DNA from: Lachnospiraceae bacterium JC7
GTDB lineage: Bacteria > Bacillota > Clostridia > Lachnospirales > Lachnospiraceae
Reading direction: 5' to 3'
NCBI GenBank assembly: GCA_000513555.1
Contig: ALYD01000012.1
Coordinates: forward strand, 1-64,000
DNA: 64,000 nt
The notes under the pieces: generated by a model
What the model saw: the letters and a program-made list of their open reading frames with translations, nothing else
Database searches by the model: none
Told to the model about the DNA's origin: nothing
Shown: positions 35,577-44,915 of the stretch, piece after piece
Layout of the letters: each line of letters opens with the position of its first letter
Position numbering within the stretch: the first letter of the stretch is position 1
Made by a program: the position numbers and the translations under genes

Positions 35577-38540
35577 TTACTTAAAAAGCTCCTCTGTTGT
35601 CCGGAACTTATCCTTATTCTCTTCTATAAGCTGACCGTTTCCGATGGTGCAGGCAGCTCCCTTCTGGAGGATAGCCTCCATGTAATCGGAAAGCTTTCTG
35701 ATATCAGCTTCCTTTGTTGACAGTACCTGATCACGCTCCTTCTGAAGCATGTCGTTGGATACCTTTGAAACGAAAGCACTTACTGTAAGTGCAGCCTTGG
35801 CGGAATTGGTTCTTGGCGTGTCCATCTCGGAGATAGCACCTATGATGTATTTAGTCATATCTCTCTCGGACGTTGTGAAACTGCGAACATACTCCGGAAG
35901 GCCCTGATATATATCCAGAGTCTCCTTGAGATGCGGATCTCTGTAGGATACAAAATATCCCTCTCCTGATCGTCCGAAACCTGACATGCATCCGTAGGCT
36001 CCGCCCTTCACCCGGAGGTTCAGCCACAGATACTGATAATTAAGGATCACCTTCAGTACTCTGAGACTTCCGGTATAAGGAAGCTTCTCAGTATCGAAAC
36101 GACCGGTCCTTGCAACATAGTTTACCTGTGAAGGTGTCTTGAAGCCCTCATTGAGATTTCCTGAAAGCTCTATCTGAGGTCCGTCGAAAGACTTCTCTCC
36201 CTTATATGGCTTATAGCCTTTATCCAGCTTCCTGCTGTTCTCCTGCTTTCTGACCGCGCCTTCCCCGAACTTCTTTACGAAACCGGAGAAGTCCTTTTTG
36301 AAGGCATCATAGCCCTTCTTCTCTGCAGCGATGGAAACGAACATATTCTCTGCACGGAAAAGTTTATCCGAAACTTCCCAAAGCTTTCTCACCAGCTTCT
36401 TCGGATCCTTTTTGAATTCCTCCGAGATCCTGTTGATAAACTGATAGTAGCCGATACCTCCCGTAAGATCCGAATATCTTCCTGTTCCGGAGAAATACGA
36501 GGTAGCTCTGTTCACAGCAAAGCTGTGGCTGGCTCCTTCGACTCTCATACGCTCTCTTGAACGGGCCTCATTGAGGATCTCCTGCATACGCTTCTTATCC
36601 TCGAATTTGGTTGTATGAAGTATCTCGTCTATGATATCAAATCCAAAGCGGAAGCCATCATAAAGAAGCTTTATCTCCACACTGAAAATACCTGTATATC
36701 TACCGTAATTTCTGATATCAGGATATGCATTGGTATCAAAATTGATACCTCCGGCATTTAAAAGGACATCCGATGTAAGATCCTGGAAACTGTGATTCTC
36801 CGTATCCATGTATCCAAGCACCGTCTTCAGGAATCCGGCATAGGGAAGCTCCTCCTTTGTAAGGCTTGAAGTATTGAAGTTGAATCTCAGATAAGCTATT
36901 CCTCTGGTATTAAGCTCGGTGTTGATGACCAGAGTATCGGAAAGTCTCTCTTCCTTCCAGTCAAATTTATCCGCCTTCCTGTTTATATCGCCAATGCTTA
37001 AAAGCGGCAGCTTATTCAGATCCTCTTCACTTGTAGGCTCCGCCTGATACTCTTTAAGCATCTTTGTATCGGATACGCACTTACTGATCTCCTGAGGGGA
37101 CATCTTAGCCTTGATATCGGAAAGCTTCTTCTTAAGTGCCTTCTCTCTCTTCTCCGTAAGACCTCTCTCAGGTGTCAGAATGACCACGGCTGAATGATTA
37201 TTACTCAGAAGATATTTCTCGATCAGCTTCTCGAAATAACCCTTGTTTACATCCTCACGAAGCTCTTTATAAATTTTCTCGCACTCGAGATACTCCCAGG
37301 GCTTGCCTCCGTATAACCATGTGTCAAGAGAAGTCAGTGAATAAACGAGTCCCTTCGGAGTACGACCGTAATCAGCCTCTCTGTACTGGAACTCATCATG
37401 GTTTATGGCAGCAAGAAGAGTCTTCTTATCCAAACCATCCCTGACAAGTTTCTTCAGGGTGCTGCTTATGACATCGAGGAATCTCTTCTTTTCCTTTTTC
37501 TCCGTACCCTTTGCTGTCACTGTGAAATACGGCTGCTTTATTCCATCCTGGAATCCGCCGAAGATATCTTCACCTATACCCGCATCCACAAGGGCCTGCT
37601 TGAGAGGTGCGCCCGGCGATGAAAGAAGGGCATAATCCAGAATATCAAAGGCGAGATTAAGCTTATTGTCCACTGCATCAACAACCACATTCCATGAAAG
37701 ATAGCTGTTATTCTCAAGTGGTTCGTTGTCACCTATTGAATATGTGATCTCTTCCTCATGCATCTTTCCGAAAGGCTTCTGGAAGGCGATGTCGGAATTC
37801 GGCTCTATGGCATCATATTTCGAGAGATATTCCTTATCCAGCCATTCAAGCTTCTTCTCCATGTCCATATCTCCGTAAAGGAAGATATATGAATTCGACG
37901 GATGATAGAAACGTGCATGGAAAGCCTTGAACTGTTCGAAACTAAGATCCGGGATGTTCACAGGATCTCCGCCGGATTCATTGCCATAGGTGGTATCCGG
38001 AAAAAGTGCATGCATGATATATCTTTCGAGAACGGACTCGGGATTTGAGAAAACTCCCTTCATCTCGTTATATACTACGCCGTTATATATAAGGTCTGAC
38101 TTCTCGTCCTCCATCTCATAATGCCAGCCTTCCTGCAGCATGATGCGGGGATCCTTAACGGAATTCGGATGGAAAACAGCATCCATGTAGACATTCATAA
38201 GATTGTCGAAATCCTTGTCGTTTCTTGAGGCGATAGGATAAACAGTCTTATCCGGGTATGTCATTGCATTTAAAAATGTATTGAGGGAACCCTTGGCAAG
38301 CTCCACAAATGGATCCTTCAATGGGAATTTATCAGATCCGCAAAGTACGGAATGTTCTGTAATATGAGCAACACCTGTACTGTCCTCTGCAGGAGTACGA
38401 AACGCAATGCCGAAAACCTTGTTATCGTCGTCGTTCTTCATGGTGAATATCCGGGCACCGCTCTTTTTGTGTCTGTATATTCCCGCATCTGTAGACAGTT
38501 CATCAATTCGTTTTGTCTCTATCAGCTCATAGTTCTTCAT
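35577..38540 (-). CDS. M16C (presequence protease-like) zinc metallopeptidase
   Basis: A 987-residue insulinase-superfamily peptidase with the inverted zinc motif HxxEH at residues 59-63 (HITEH) and a distal acidic ligand expected near ENPESVLERY-type residues about 70 further on. Four M16 half-domains in one chain form the clamshell seen in PreP/Cym1/falcilysin. Likely a cytoplasmic oligopeptide-degrading enzyme; the protein has no signal peptide. GGAG lies ahead of the ATG. It reads into era in the same direction. The physiological substrate is unknown. Confidence 0.92.
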   Translation of the reverse strand: MKNYELIETKRIDELSTDAGIYRHKKSGARIFTMKNDDDNKVFGIAFRTPAEDSTGVAHITEHSVLCGSDKFPLKDPFVELAKGSLNTFLNAMTYPDKTVYPIASRNDKDFDNLMNVYMDAVFHPNSVKDPRIMLQEGWHYEMEDEKSDLIYNGVVYNEMKGVFSNPESVLERYIMHALFPDTTYGNESGGDPVNIPDLSFEQFKAFHARFYHPSNSYIFLYGDMDMEKKLEWLDKEYLSKYDAIEPNSDIAFQKPFGKMHEEEITYSIGDNEPLENNSYLSWNVVVDAVDNKLNLAFDILDYALLSSPGAPLKQALVDAGIGEDIFGGFQDGIKQPYFTVTAKGTEKKEKKRFLDVISSTLKKLVRDGLDKKTLLAAINHDEFQYREADYGRTPKGLVYSLTSLDTWLYGGKPWEYLECEKIYKELREDVNKGYFEKLIEKYLLSNNHSAVVILTPERGLTEKREKALKKKLSDIKAKMSPQEISKCVSDTKMLKEYQAEPTSEEDLNKLPLLSIGDINRKADKFDWKEERLSDTLVINTELNTRGIAYLRFNFNTSSLTKEELPYAGFLKTVLGYMDTENHSFQDLTSDVLLNAGGINFDTNAYPDIRNYGRYTGIFSVEIKLLYDGFRFGFDIIDEILHTTKFEDKKRMQEILNEARSRERMRVEGASHSFAVNRATSYFSGTGRYSDLTGGIGYYQFINRISEEFKKDPKKLVRKLWEVSDKLFRAENMFVSIAAEKKGYDAFKKDFSGFVKKFGEGAVRKQENSRKLDKGYKPYKGEKSFDGPQIELSGNLNEGFKTPSQVNYVARTGRFDTEKLPYTGSLRVLKVILNYQYLWLNLRVKGGAYGCMSGFGRSGEGYFVSYRDPHLKETLDIYQGLPEYVRSFTTSERDMTKYIIGAISEMDTPRTNSAKAALTVSAFVSKVSNDMLQKERDQVLSTKEADIRKLSDYMEAILQKGAACTIGNGQLIEENKDKFRTTEELFK

Positions 38541-38636
38541 AAGCCGTTCTCCTCTCCGTCATCCCCTTATATTTCGCTGTGCGAAGGGCTGACGCTGCAT
38601 GACGTTTTCCGGAGAAATACGTCATTCCAATGCTTT

Positions 38637-39485
38637 TTAAATGTTACCTATCAGTCTGTCCTTAAACAGCGCCACTGCTTCTCTTGTTGCCAGATGCACC
38701 AGCATAAGTTCATCCGTTTTCGTGGCCATGGGGCAGGCATCAGGAAAACCGTACTTCTTGGCTATCTCCCCCGCACGGAAAAGATTAAACTCGGAAGTGA
38801 TGATTCCGATAGATAACGGACGCTCGACTCCGATAATTATATCATTTCCCGACAGATTTCGCCTGTCCATAGTACTGTTATGTCGTACACGATTGGCCAG
38901 CATTTTTTGCTCATAGTCCTGTTTTATGGTCCTGAGAGAAAATCCCACCTTCTCCTGGGTCGAATCAGAATAAAACTCAAGAAGCAGATTTTTTTCCGGC
39001 ACCCCCTCTTTTATCATGTAATGATACATGACTGTGGCTTCGGTACTTCTGTCATAATCGCTTCTTCCGCCTGACAGCACAAAAACCGTATTCGGATTCT
39101 CTCTGCCATACTCTATCGCCCTGTCCAGTCTCCTCTTCAGGGATTTGGAGATCTTGTTATCTACAAGATCAGTTCCCAGCACTATTACATAATCCAGATT
39201 CTTCTGTTCAACCGTGGCCGCATTACAGAAAATCACAAGAAGCAGGACCGCCAGAGTACTGACACAGAGCCCATAGCTTGTAAATGCAAAGATAAACGGT
39301 CTCAGATTGATCTCCTTCTTTTCCTTGTTCTTGTGTTTTAAATATCGCACAAGGCCGAACATCACGAAGTTGATAAACGCAAACAAGGGCCAGAACCACA
39401 TAAATGCGGTCAGCCCATGGTTTACAAATATCGCTGCGTCATACGCAAGAGATGCTATTCCTATTGCAATAAAGATAAGTTCCAT
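38637..39485 (-). CDS. YdcF/DUF218-family membrane protein
   Basis: 282 residues: two or three N-terminal transmembrane segments (about 1-52, 68-92), followed by a DUF218 (ElyC/SanA/YdcF) domain. The domain begins DYVIVLGTDL and has the VLSGGRSDYDRSTEA motif and the ENLLLE-type strand. DUF218 proteins are linked to cell-envelope integrity and polyprenyl-carrier recycling, but the reaction is not known. The ribosome site is weak. Placed between the U32 and M16C genes. Confidence 0.82.
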   Translation of the reverse strand: MELIFIAIGIASLAYDAAIFVNHGLTAFMWFWPLFAFINFVMFGLVRYLKHKNKEKKEINLRPFIFAFTSYGLCVSTLAVLLLVIFCNAATVEQKNLDYVIVLGTDLVDNKISKSLKRRLDRAIEYGRENPNTVFVLSGGRSDYDRSTEATVMYHYMIKEGVPEKNLLLEFYSDSTQEKVGFSLRTIKQDYEQKMLANRVRHNSTMDRRNLSGNDIIIGVERPLSIGIITSEFNLFRAGEIAKKYGFPDACPMATKTDELMLVHLATREAVALFKDRLIGNI

Positions 39486-39560
39486 TATTTTCAGTCAACA
39501 TACCGAAGCAAAATGCCGGGTTCATAAACCTTCATTCTGCTCCGGAAGTTTCCTTTCTGT

Positions 39561-40814
39561 TTAGTCAACATCCACCTTTTCTGCTGTTTCTTTTCTGATA
39601 ATGTCTCCTGCAGCCGGCTGTACAGAGAATCTCACCTTAATCTGCTGACAGGCATGAGGACAGGACTCCTGAGGAACATCTTTCTCGGCGTCACGGATCT
39701 CAAGGACCTCGATAGGTATATCCTCACCGTTAGGCTTCATGATCTCGATGGTCTCTCCAACGGAGAACTTGTTCTTCTGCTCGAGATAACACCAGCCCTC
39801 TGAATCTGTTTCTCTGATGGTTCCGAGATAAACAGAACCTGTAACATAAGTGTTGTTATCGTAGATGTGATCCTCTGCGGATGGCTTTCCATAGTAGAAT
39901 CCTGTAGTGAACTCTCTGTAGGTACACTTTGCTATCTCAGACTTGTACCACTCCATATTTGCACGGTACTTCTCTTCGCTCTCCTTCAGATCATCCAGAG
40001 CCTTACGATATGTTCTTGCTACAGTTGCCACATAAAGAGCTGTCTTCATTCGGCCTTCGATCTTAAGTGAATCGATACCTGCATCAATAAGCTCAGGCAC
40101 ATGCTCGATCATGCAGAGATCCTTTGAATTGAAGATAAAAGTTCCTCTGTCGTTCTCATAGATCGGATAATACTGTCCCGGTCTCTTCTCCTCCACGATA
40201 TTATACTTCCACCTGCATGGATGTGTACACTCTCCGCGGTTGGCATCTCTTCCTGTGAAGAAATTGCTGAGCATGCAGCGTCCTGAATATGACATGCACA
40301 TGGCACCGTGAATGAAAGCCTCGATATCCAGCTCCTCCGGAATATGTTCTCTGATCTCCTTGATCTCCTTTAAGCTAAGCTCTCTAGCACATACTACTCG
40401 CTTAGCACCCATCTTCCACCAGAAAAGGAAGGTCTCATAGTTGGTATTGTTAGCCTGAGTAGAGATATGGATCTCTATGGTCTCGGGCAATGTCTCCTTG
40501 GCGATCATGAACATTCCGGGATCAGCAACGAGAACCGCATCGATCCCTGTTGTGGAGAGCTCCTTAAAATATTCACGGGCATCCTCCATATCACCATTAT
40601 GTGCCAGAATGTTCGCAGTTACAAACACTTTTACATTTCTTTCGTGTGCATAGGCAACACCCTCACGGATATTTTCTATACTGAAGTTCTTGGCATTGGC
40701 ACGAAGTCCGAAGGCCTCTCCGCCGATATAGACAGCATTAGCACCATAGTTGACTGCCACCTTAAGTACTTCCAAAGATCCTGCAGGGATCAATAACTCT
40801 GTTTCTTTTAACAT
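39561..40814 (-). CDS. trhP: U32-family tRNA uridine-34 hydroxylase (TrhP-like)
   Basis: A 417-residue peptidase-U32-family protein. The N-terminal barrel begins with ELLIPAGSLEVLKVAVNYGA, has the HGAMCMSYSGRCMLSNFFTGRDANRGECTHPCR-type Cys cluster (about residues 170-205) that binds iron-sulfur or iron in this family, and a C-terminal beta domain. Characterised TrhP/YrrO proteins make 5-hydroxyuridine at tRNA position 34 using prephenate. The trmR gene directly upstream encodes the methyltransferase for that product, as in the B. subtilis yrrM-yrrN-yrrO cluster. A single gene here does the work of the YrrN/YrrO pair (inference). Confidence 0.88.
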   Translation of the reverse strand: MLKETELLIPAGSLEVLKVAVNYGANAVYIGGEAFGLRANAKNFSIENIREGVAYAHERNVKVFVTANILAHNGDMEDAREYFKELSTTGIDAVLVADPGMFMIAKETLPETIEIHISTQANNTNYETFLFWWKMGAKRVVCARELSLKEIKEIREHIPEELDIEAFIHGAMCMSYSGRCMLSNFFTGRDANRGECTHPCRWKYNIVEEKRPGQYYPIYENDRGTFIFNSKDLCMIEHVPELIDAGIDSLKIEGRMKTALYVATVARTYRKALDDLKESEEKYRANMEWYKSEIAKCTYREFTTGFYYGKPSAEDHIYDNNTYVTGSVYLGTIRETDSEGWCYLEQKNKFSVGETIEIMKPNGEDIPIEVLEIRDAEKDVPQESCPHACQQIKVRFSVQPAAGDIIRKETAEKVDVD

Positions 40815-40856
40815 TCTTTCTCCTCTTTATAACTCATATCAAGAAATAATTATCTT

Positions 40857-41507
40857 TTATCGTTTTACACTAACGGATATTCCATCTCCATCAGTCAGGA
40901 TCGCTGTCTCCAGGCACTCGTTATGCTTGAGCTCAAACAGATACTCCCTCATACGGGTATGGATAGTACGATCCCTTCTTTCAACCTGATAACGACTGTT
41001 TATGATACTTCCATCCTGAAGTATATTGTCACTGAAAAGCACAGCTCCACGTGGCATCATCTTCAGAATGTCAGGAAGCCAGTTTATATACTGGCCCTTT
41101 GCCGCATCCATAAATATAAAATCAAACTGTCTTCCCGACTCCGCGAAATTCTTTATGATCTTACCCGCGTCATCGTCTATCAAATGTATTCTGTCTTTGT
41201 AGATACTTCCGGATATGTTCTTTCTTGCTTCCTTTACTCTCGGAGCATAATTCTCAACTGTCGTGATCTCTCCATCCTCAGGCATGACTGACGCCATGGT
41301 GAGCGCAGAATATCCCACCGCTGTTCCTATCTCCAGAATACGCATGGGACTGAGCATGGTCACAAAACACTTAAGAAGCGCCGCCGTTTCATCCCTTATT
41401 ATGGGGACTTCCGCTGCAAGCGCTTCTTTCCTGACATTATCCAGAAGCTCACTCCGATCAGGTTCAAGTGAACGTATATAATTCACCAGTCTCTCGTTTG
41501 CAATCAA
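40857..41507 (-). CDS. trmR: tRNA 5-hydroxyuridine methyltransferase (TrmR/YrrM-like)
   Basis: A 216-residue class I SAM methyltransferase of the O-methyltransferase 3 family. The SAM-binding site is EIGTAVGYSAL (about 59-69), the acidic strand VENYA, and the catalytic metal/acid region FIFMDAAKGQY with DNIL. TrmR methylates ho5U34 to mo5U34 in tRNAs. The start codon is TTG (41505-41507) with a GGAAGTGG ribosome site and no better alternative. It is adjacent to trhP (42 bp) and downstream of the MltG-like gene, reproducing B. subtilis gene order. Confidence 0.88.
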   Translation of the reverse strand: MIANERLVNYIRSLEPDRSELLDNVRKEALAAEVPIIRDETAALLKCFVTMLSPMRILEIGTAVGYSALTMASVMPEDGEITTVENYAPRVKEARKNISGSIYKDRIHLIDDDAGKIIKNFAESGRQFDFIFMDAAKGQYINWLPDILKMMPRGAVLFSDNILQDGSIINSRYQVERRDRTIHTRMREYLFELKHNECLETAILTDGDGISVSVKR

Positions 41508-41528
41508 AGTTCCACTTCCTATTTTTCA

Positions 41529-42122
41529 TCAATTCTGTGCAGCACTGCCGGCAGAAGCATTGCCACCTGCAAACCGCTGCTGTGCAGCGCTTTCTGCCGC
41601 CTGTGACTCAAGGGCTGCATTGGCCGCATCCTGAGCGATCATGTTCTCATCCTCAGTTCCTCCGATAACCTCTATTCCGCCTTCAGTCTCAGCTGCTGCC
41701 GTTGTGGCGGCCTCGGCATCCACAAGGTTCTTCTCCAGAAGCTCGCGATTCTTCTTGCCCTCCTGAGTGAGGTACTGAATGATCTCCGAAAGGGTCATGG
41801 ACTTACTGATGGTATAAATCCCAGAAACATAATCCGCTTCATACAGCTTCGACTGAACCTGAAAGGCGGTGGTGTTATCGATGAATCCGCCTTTTAAAAG
41901 ATCCTCAGCGATATCCTCCACCGTTTCATTATCCGTAATGACAAATTCTGTTTCAGGAGCATTTTCACCTGCCATGGCATGATCATACATGAGACCATGT
42001 CCATAACTGTATGCCTCCCTGACTCCATTGGTCAAAGCATAAACAAGAAGTGCTATCACTATAACACGCCATGCAAGTCCTATAAGAAAGCTGGCGACTT
42101 TCTCCACAGTATCCTGCGCCAT
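41529..42122 (-). CDS. MltG/YceG-like membrane protein lacking the catalytic domain
   Basis: 197 residues. One N-terminal transmembrane helix (about 16-33), then only the LysM-like subdomain of MltG (FVITDNETVEDIAEDLLKGG to SGIYTISKSMTLSEIIQYLT, about 60-125), then an Ala/Glu/Gln-rich disordered tail. The catalytic YceG domain, with its essential Glu, is missing. The position between RNase J and trmR is exactly that of yrrL (mltG) in B. subtilis, so this is probably the orthologous locus, reduced to a non-catalytic peptidoglycan-binding or regulatory protein. GGAGG lies ahead of the ATG. Confidence 0.82.
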   Translation of the reverse strand: MAQDTVEKVASFLIGLAWRVIVIALLVYALTNGVREAYSYGHGLMYDHAMAGENAPETEFVITDNETVEDIAEDLLKGGFIDNTTAFQVQSKLYEADYVSGIYTISKSMTLSEIIQYLTQEGKKNRELLEKNLVDAEAATTAAAETEGGIEVIGGTEDENMIAQDAANAALESQAAESAAQQRFAGGNASAGSAAQN

Positions 42123-42125
42123 TGA

Positions 42126-44144
42126 TTAAACCTCCATGATGATCGGAAGAATAACTGGATTTCTCTTGATACGCTTCCAGAGGAAGTCGCTGAGAGAATC
42201 CTTGATGATGTTTTTGATCTTGCCCCAGTCATTTACATGACGGACGAGGCAGTCATCAACAGCATCCTGAACATGTACCCTTGCCTCTTCCATAAGATCC
42301 TCAGACTCACGAACATAAACAAATCCGCGGGAAACAAGATCCGGTCCTGCAAGAAGATGTCCTGAATATTTTTCAAGTGTAAGTACAACAACGATGATAC
42401 CGTTCTGAGCCAGATTCTGACGGTCTCTGAGAACGATGTTTCCAACATCTCCGACGCCGAGACCATCTACAAATACTCCGCCGGCCTGAACATGCTCCTT
42501 GATCTCCGCCTTGTTCTTTCCGTCCTTTACGCTAAGCTCCAGAACATCTCCGTTCTCGATAAGGAGACAGTTATCCTTATTCACACCTACTGCCTCACAG
42601 ATCTTTGCCGCTGCCATACGGTGATGATATTCACCATGAACAGGAATAGCAAATTCCGGCTTCACAAGAGAATACAGAAGCTTGAGGTCATCCGCGCAGG
42701 CATGTCCTGATACATGGGTGTCCTGAAGGATAACCTGTGCATGAAGCATGCAGAGTTCATTGACTACCTTGTCAACAGCCTTCTCGTTTCCGGGAATAGG
42801 ATGTGAAGAAAGCACCACAACATCATTTGGCTTTATGCGGACCTTACGGTGCATGCCGCTGGCCATACGGCTAAGAGCCGCCATGGACTCACCCTGTGAA
42901 CCTGTTGTGATAAGTACAGTCTGCTCATCAGGATAATTTTTCAGCTGATCTATATCTATAAGTGTTCCCTCAGGGATGTCTATATAGTTGAGCTCAGATG
43001 CCACGGTGATGACATTGACCATGGAACGGCCTTCCACCACTACCTTTCGTCCGTGCTTTGCAGCTGTATTTATGATCTGCTGAACACGGTCTACGTTAGA
43101 GGCAAAGGTCGCAACGATGATACGATTCATCCTGTGCTCTGCAAAGATTCTCTCCAGAGTCACACCTACAGAACGCTCGGACATGGTAGATCCAGGCTTC
43201 TGTGCGTTGGTGGAATCGGACATCATGGCAAGAACGCCTGATTTTCCAAGCTCTGCAAAACGCTGAAGATCGATAGGATCTCCAAATACAGGAGTATAAT
43301 CCACCTTGAAATCGCCTGTATGTACTATGGTTCCTGCCGGTGTGAATATGGCAAATGCCGCCGCATCCTGAATTGAGTGGTTGGTCTTAATGAACTCGAC
43401 CTTAATGTCTCCGAAATCCACAACTCCGCCGAAAGGAACCACGTTCATGTCGATGACCTGATCCAGACCGTTCTCCTTGAGCTTGTTCTCAATGAGGGCC
43501 ATGGTGAGTCTGGTTCCGTAAACAGGAGCCTTCACCTGCTGAAGAACATATGGAAGAGCTCCTATATGATCCTCATGTCCGTGGGTGATGACAAAGCCCC
43601 TTACCTTGCTGATATTAGCCCTTAAATACGTAATATCAGGAATAACAAGATCGATACCAAGCATATCTCCTGACGGGAATGCGAGGCCACAGTCAACTAT
43701 GATAATGCAATCATCAGTCTCAAATGCAGTGATATTCATTCCGATCTGGTCAAGTCCGCCCAGAGGAATGATCCTTACCTTACCGTTCTTTTTCATGGTT
43801 CCATCAGACTTCTGTCTTTTTCTTCTGCTGCCGTTTCTGTTCTCCTTTGCCGGAGCCGGAGCAGCTGCCTTTTCAACAGTCTCTTCCGTCTTGGCAGTTT
43901 TTCTGCCCTGTCCGGAATTCCTTCTTCTTGCAGGCTTTACAGCCTTTTCCTCTGACTTTACAGCTTCTTCTGAAACTGTGTTTTCCTTTATCTCCTCCGC
44001 TGCCTGACTGTTGTCAGCAGGCTTTCTGCGGGTCGTTCTACGGGGTCTGCGGGGACGCTTCTCCCCTGCGGAAGAAACCTCTGCTGTATCCTTTACTTCC
44101 GCCTCGATTACTTCTTTTACCACTTTATCTGTATTACTTTTCAA
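42126..44144 (-). CDS. rnj: Ribonuclease J
   Basis: A 672-residue metallo-beta-lactamase/beta-CASP ribonuclease, endo- and 5'-3' exonuclease, central in Bacillota mRNA decay. The zinc motif HGHEDH is at 188-193; the beta-CASP segment with HPIPGNEKAVDKV and the C-terminal domain follow. The first about 118 residues are an added low-complexity Lys/Arg/Glu/Ala-rich tail not found in B. subtilis RNase J1 (555 residues). The start is a TTG (44142-44144) with GGAGAAGG eight bases ahead, overlapping the DUF1292 gene by 11 bp, which implies translational coupling. Confidence 0.95.
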   Translation of the reverse strand: MKSNTDKVVKEVIEAEVKDTAEVSSAGEKRPRRPRRTTRRKPADNSQAAEEIKENTVSEEAVKSEEKAVKPARRRNSGQGRKTAKTEETVEKAAAPAPAKENRNGSRRKRQKSDGTMKKNGKVRIIPLGGLDQIGMNITAFETDDCIIIVDCGLAFPSGDMLGIDLVIPDITYLRANISKVRGFVITHGHEDHIGALPYVLQQVKAPVYGTRLTMALIENKLKENGLDQVIDMNVVPFGGVVDFGDIKVEFIKTNHSIQDAAAFAIFTPAGTIVHTGDFKVDYTPVFGDPIDLQRFAELGKSGVLAMMSDSTNAQKPGSTMSERSVGVTLERIFAEHRMNRIIVATFASNVDRVQQIINTAAKHGRKVVVEGRSMVNVITVASELNYIDIPEGTLIDIDQLKNYPDEQTVLITTGSQGESMAALSRMASGMHRKVRIKPNDVVVLSSHPIPGNEKAVDKVVNELCMLHAQVILQDTHVSGHACADDLKLLYSLVKPEFAIPVHGEYHHRMAAAKICEAVGVNKDNCLLIENGDVLELSVKDGKNKAEIKEHVQAGGVFVDGLGVGDVGNIVLRDRQNLAQNGIIVVVLTLEKYSGHLLAGPDLVSRGFVYVRESEDLMEEARVHVQDAVDDCLVRHVNDWGKIKNIIKDSLSDFLWKRIKRNPVILPIIMEV

Positions 44145-44397
44145 TCGTTATACCTTCTCCTTCCAGGAGTGCTGAGAAAATCTGCATCAATGCTTCCGAT
44201 TCCTTCTCGTCAGCAAACTCATAGTCCGCCTCTGCGTCTTCCGGACCGGATACGTCCTTCATAACGTAGCATTCTCCGTCTTCACCCTCAGGTGCATCTG
44301 TAACAAGAATATAATTAACTCCCTGAACTGTAGTCTCTTCAAGGATCTCCAGTTCGATATTCCCATCTTCTGATTTTAACCGGATAGTATTTTCCAT
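44134..44397 (-). CDS. DUF1292 (YrzB-like) protein
   Basis: 87 residues, acidic. It shows the DUF1292 pattern: an EDGNIELEILEETTVQGVNYILVTD-type core (10-35) and a DEKESEALMQIFSALL helix near the C-terminus. Function unknown. It is conserved next to ruvX and ireB as in B. subtilis yrzL-yrrK-yrzB, and its stop overlaps the start of RNase J. Confidence 0.88.
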   Translation of the reverse strand: MENTIRLKSEDGNIELEILEETTVQGVNYILVTDAPEGEDGECYVMKDVSGPEDAEADYEFADEKESEALMQIFSALLEGEGITIEK

Positions 44398-44436
44398 TTC
44401 CTTCTCCTAACTCCAAACTTGATTTATAGACAGGCT

Positions 44437-44850
44437 TCAGCCTCTCAAATACTGTTCCAATATTAACTGAGCAGCGACCTGATCAATGACCTTTTTCTGT
44501 TCACATCTCTTCACGCCGCTTTCATCGAGTATCTCTGCCGCCTCCATGGTGGTAAGACGCTCATCCTCAAACTCGATAGGCACCGATACCCTGAGCCTGA
44601 GCTTTTCCGCGAACTCTCTCGTGCATCTGGCACGTTCTCCTTCTGTATCGTTCATATTAAGCGGAAGTCCCAATATGATCTTCTCAACTTCATTTTCTTC
44701 AACTATAGTCTGAATCTCCTTCAGCGTCTTTCGAAGCGCGGATTCACGATCTCTCACGATAGTTTTCAAAGGCTGCACGGTTATGCCCATGGGATCCGTA
44801 ATTGCAACACCTACAGTCTTTGAACCATAGTCCAGTCCTAAAATTCTCAC
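44437..44850 (-). CDS. ruvX: YqgF/RuvX family nuclease
   Basis: 137 residues, RNase H fold. LGLDYGSKTVGVAI carries the first catalytic Asp, LPLNMNDTEG the conserved loop, EDERLTT the second acidic site and a C-terminal KVIDQVAAQLIL helix. Family members process pre-16S rRNA 5' ends and resemble Holliday junction resolvases. The start is GTG with GGAGA upstream. Part of the ireB-ruvX-DUF1292 trio. Confidence 0.93.
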   Translation of the reverse strand: MRILGLDYGSKTVGVAITDPMGITVQPLKTIVRDRESALRKTLKEIQTIVEENEVEKIILGLPLNMNDTEGERARCTREFAEKLRLRVSVPIEFEDERLTTMEAAEILDESGVKRCEQKKVIDQVAAQLILEQYLRG

Positions 44851-44869
44851 TTAATGTCTCCAAATACAA

Positions 44870-44899
44870 TAAAAGAGCCTGCCTAAATGGACAGACTCT
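44870..44899 (-). terminator. Possible attenuator between ireB and ruvX
   Basis: A minus-strand hairpin AGAGTCTG/CAGGCTCT (one G-T pair) with a 10-nt loop and TTTT after it. Weak; it may reduce rather than block transcription. Confidence 0.4.
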
Positions 44900-44915
44900 C
44901 AATACGTTACACAAA

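Noticed and set aside
38637-39485. Alternative upstream start for the YdcF-type protein because its ribosome site is weak
   Set aside because: A TTG four codons upstream has no better ribosome site and the ATG gives a normal membrane-segment start.
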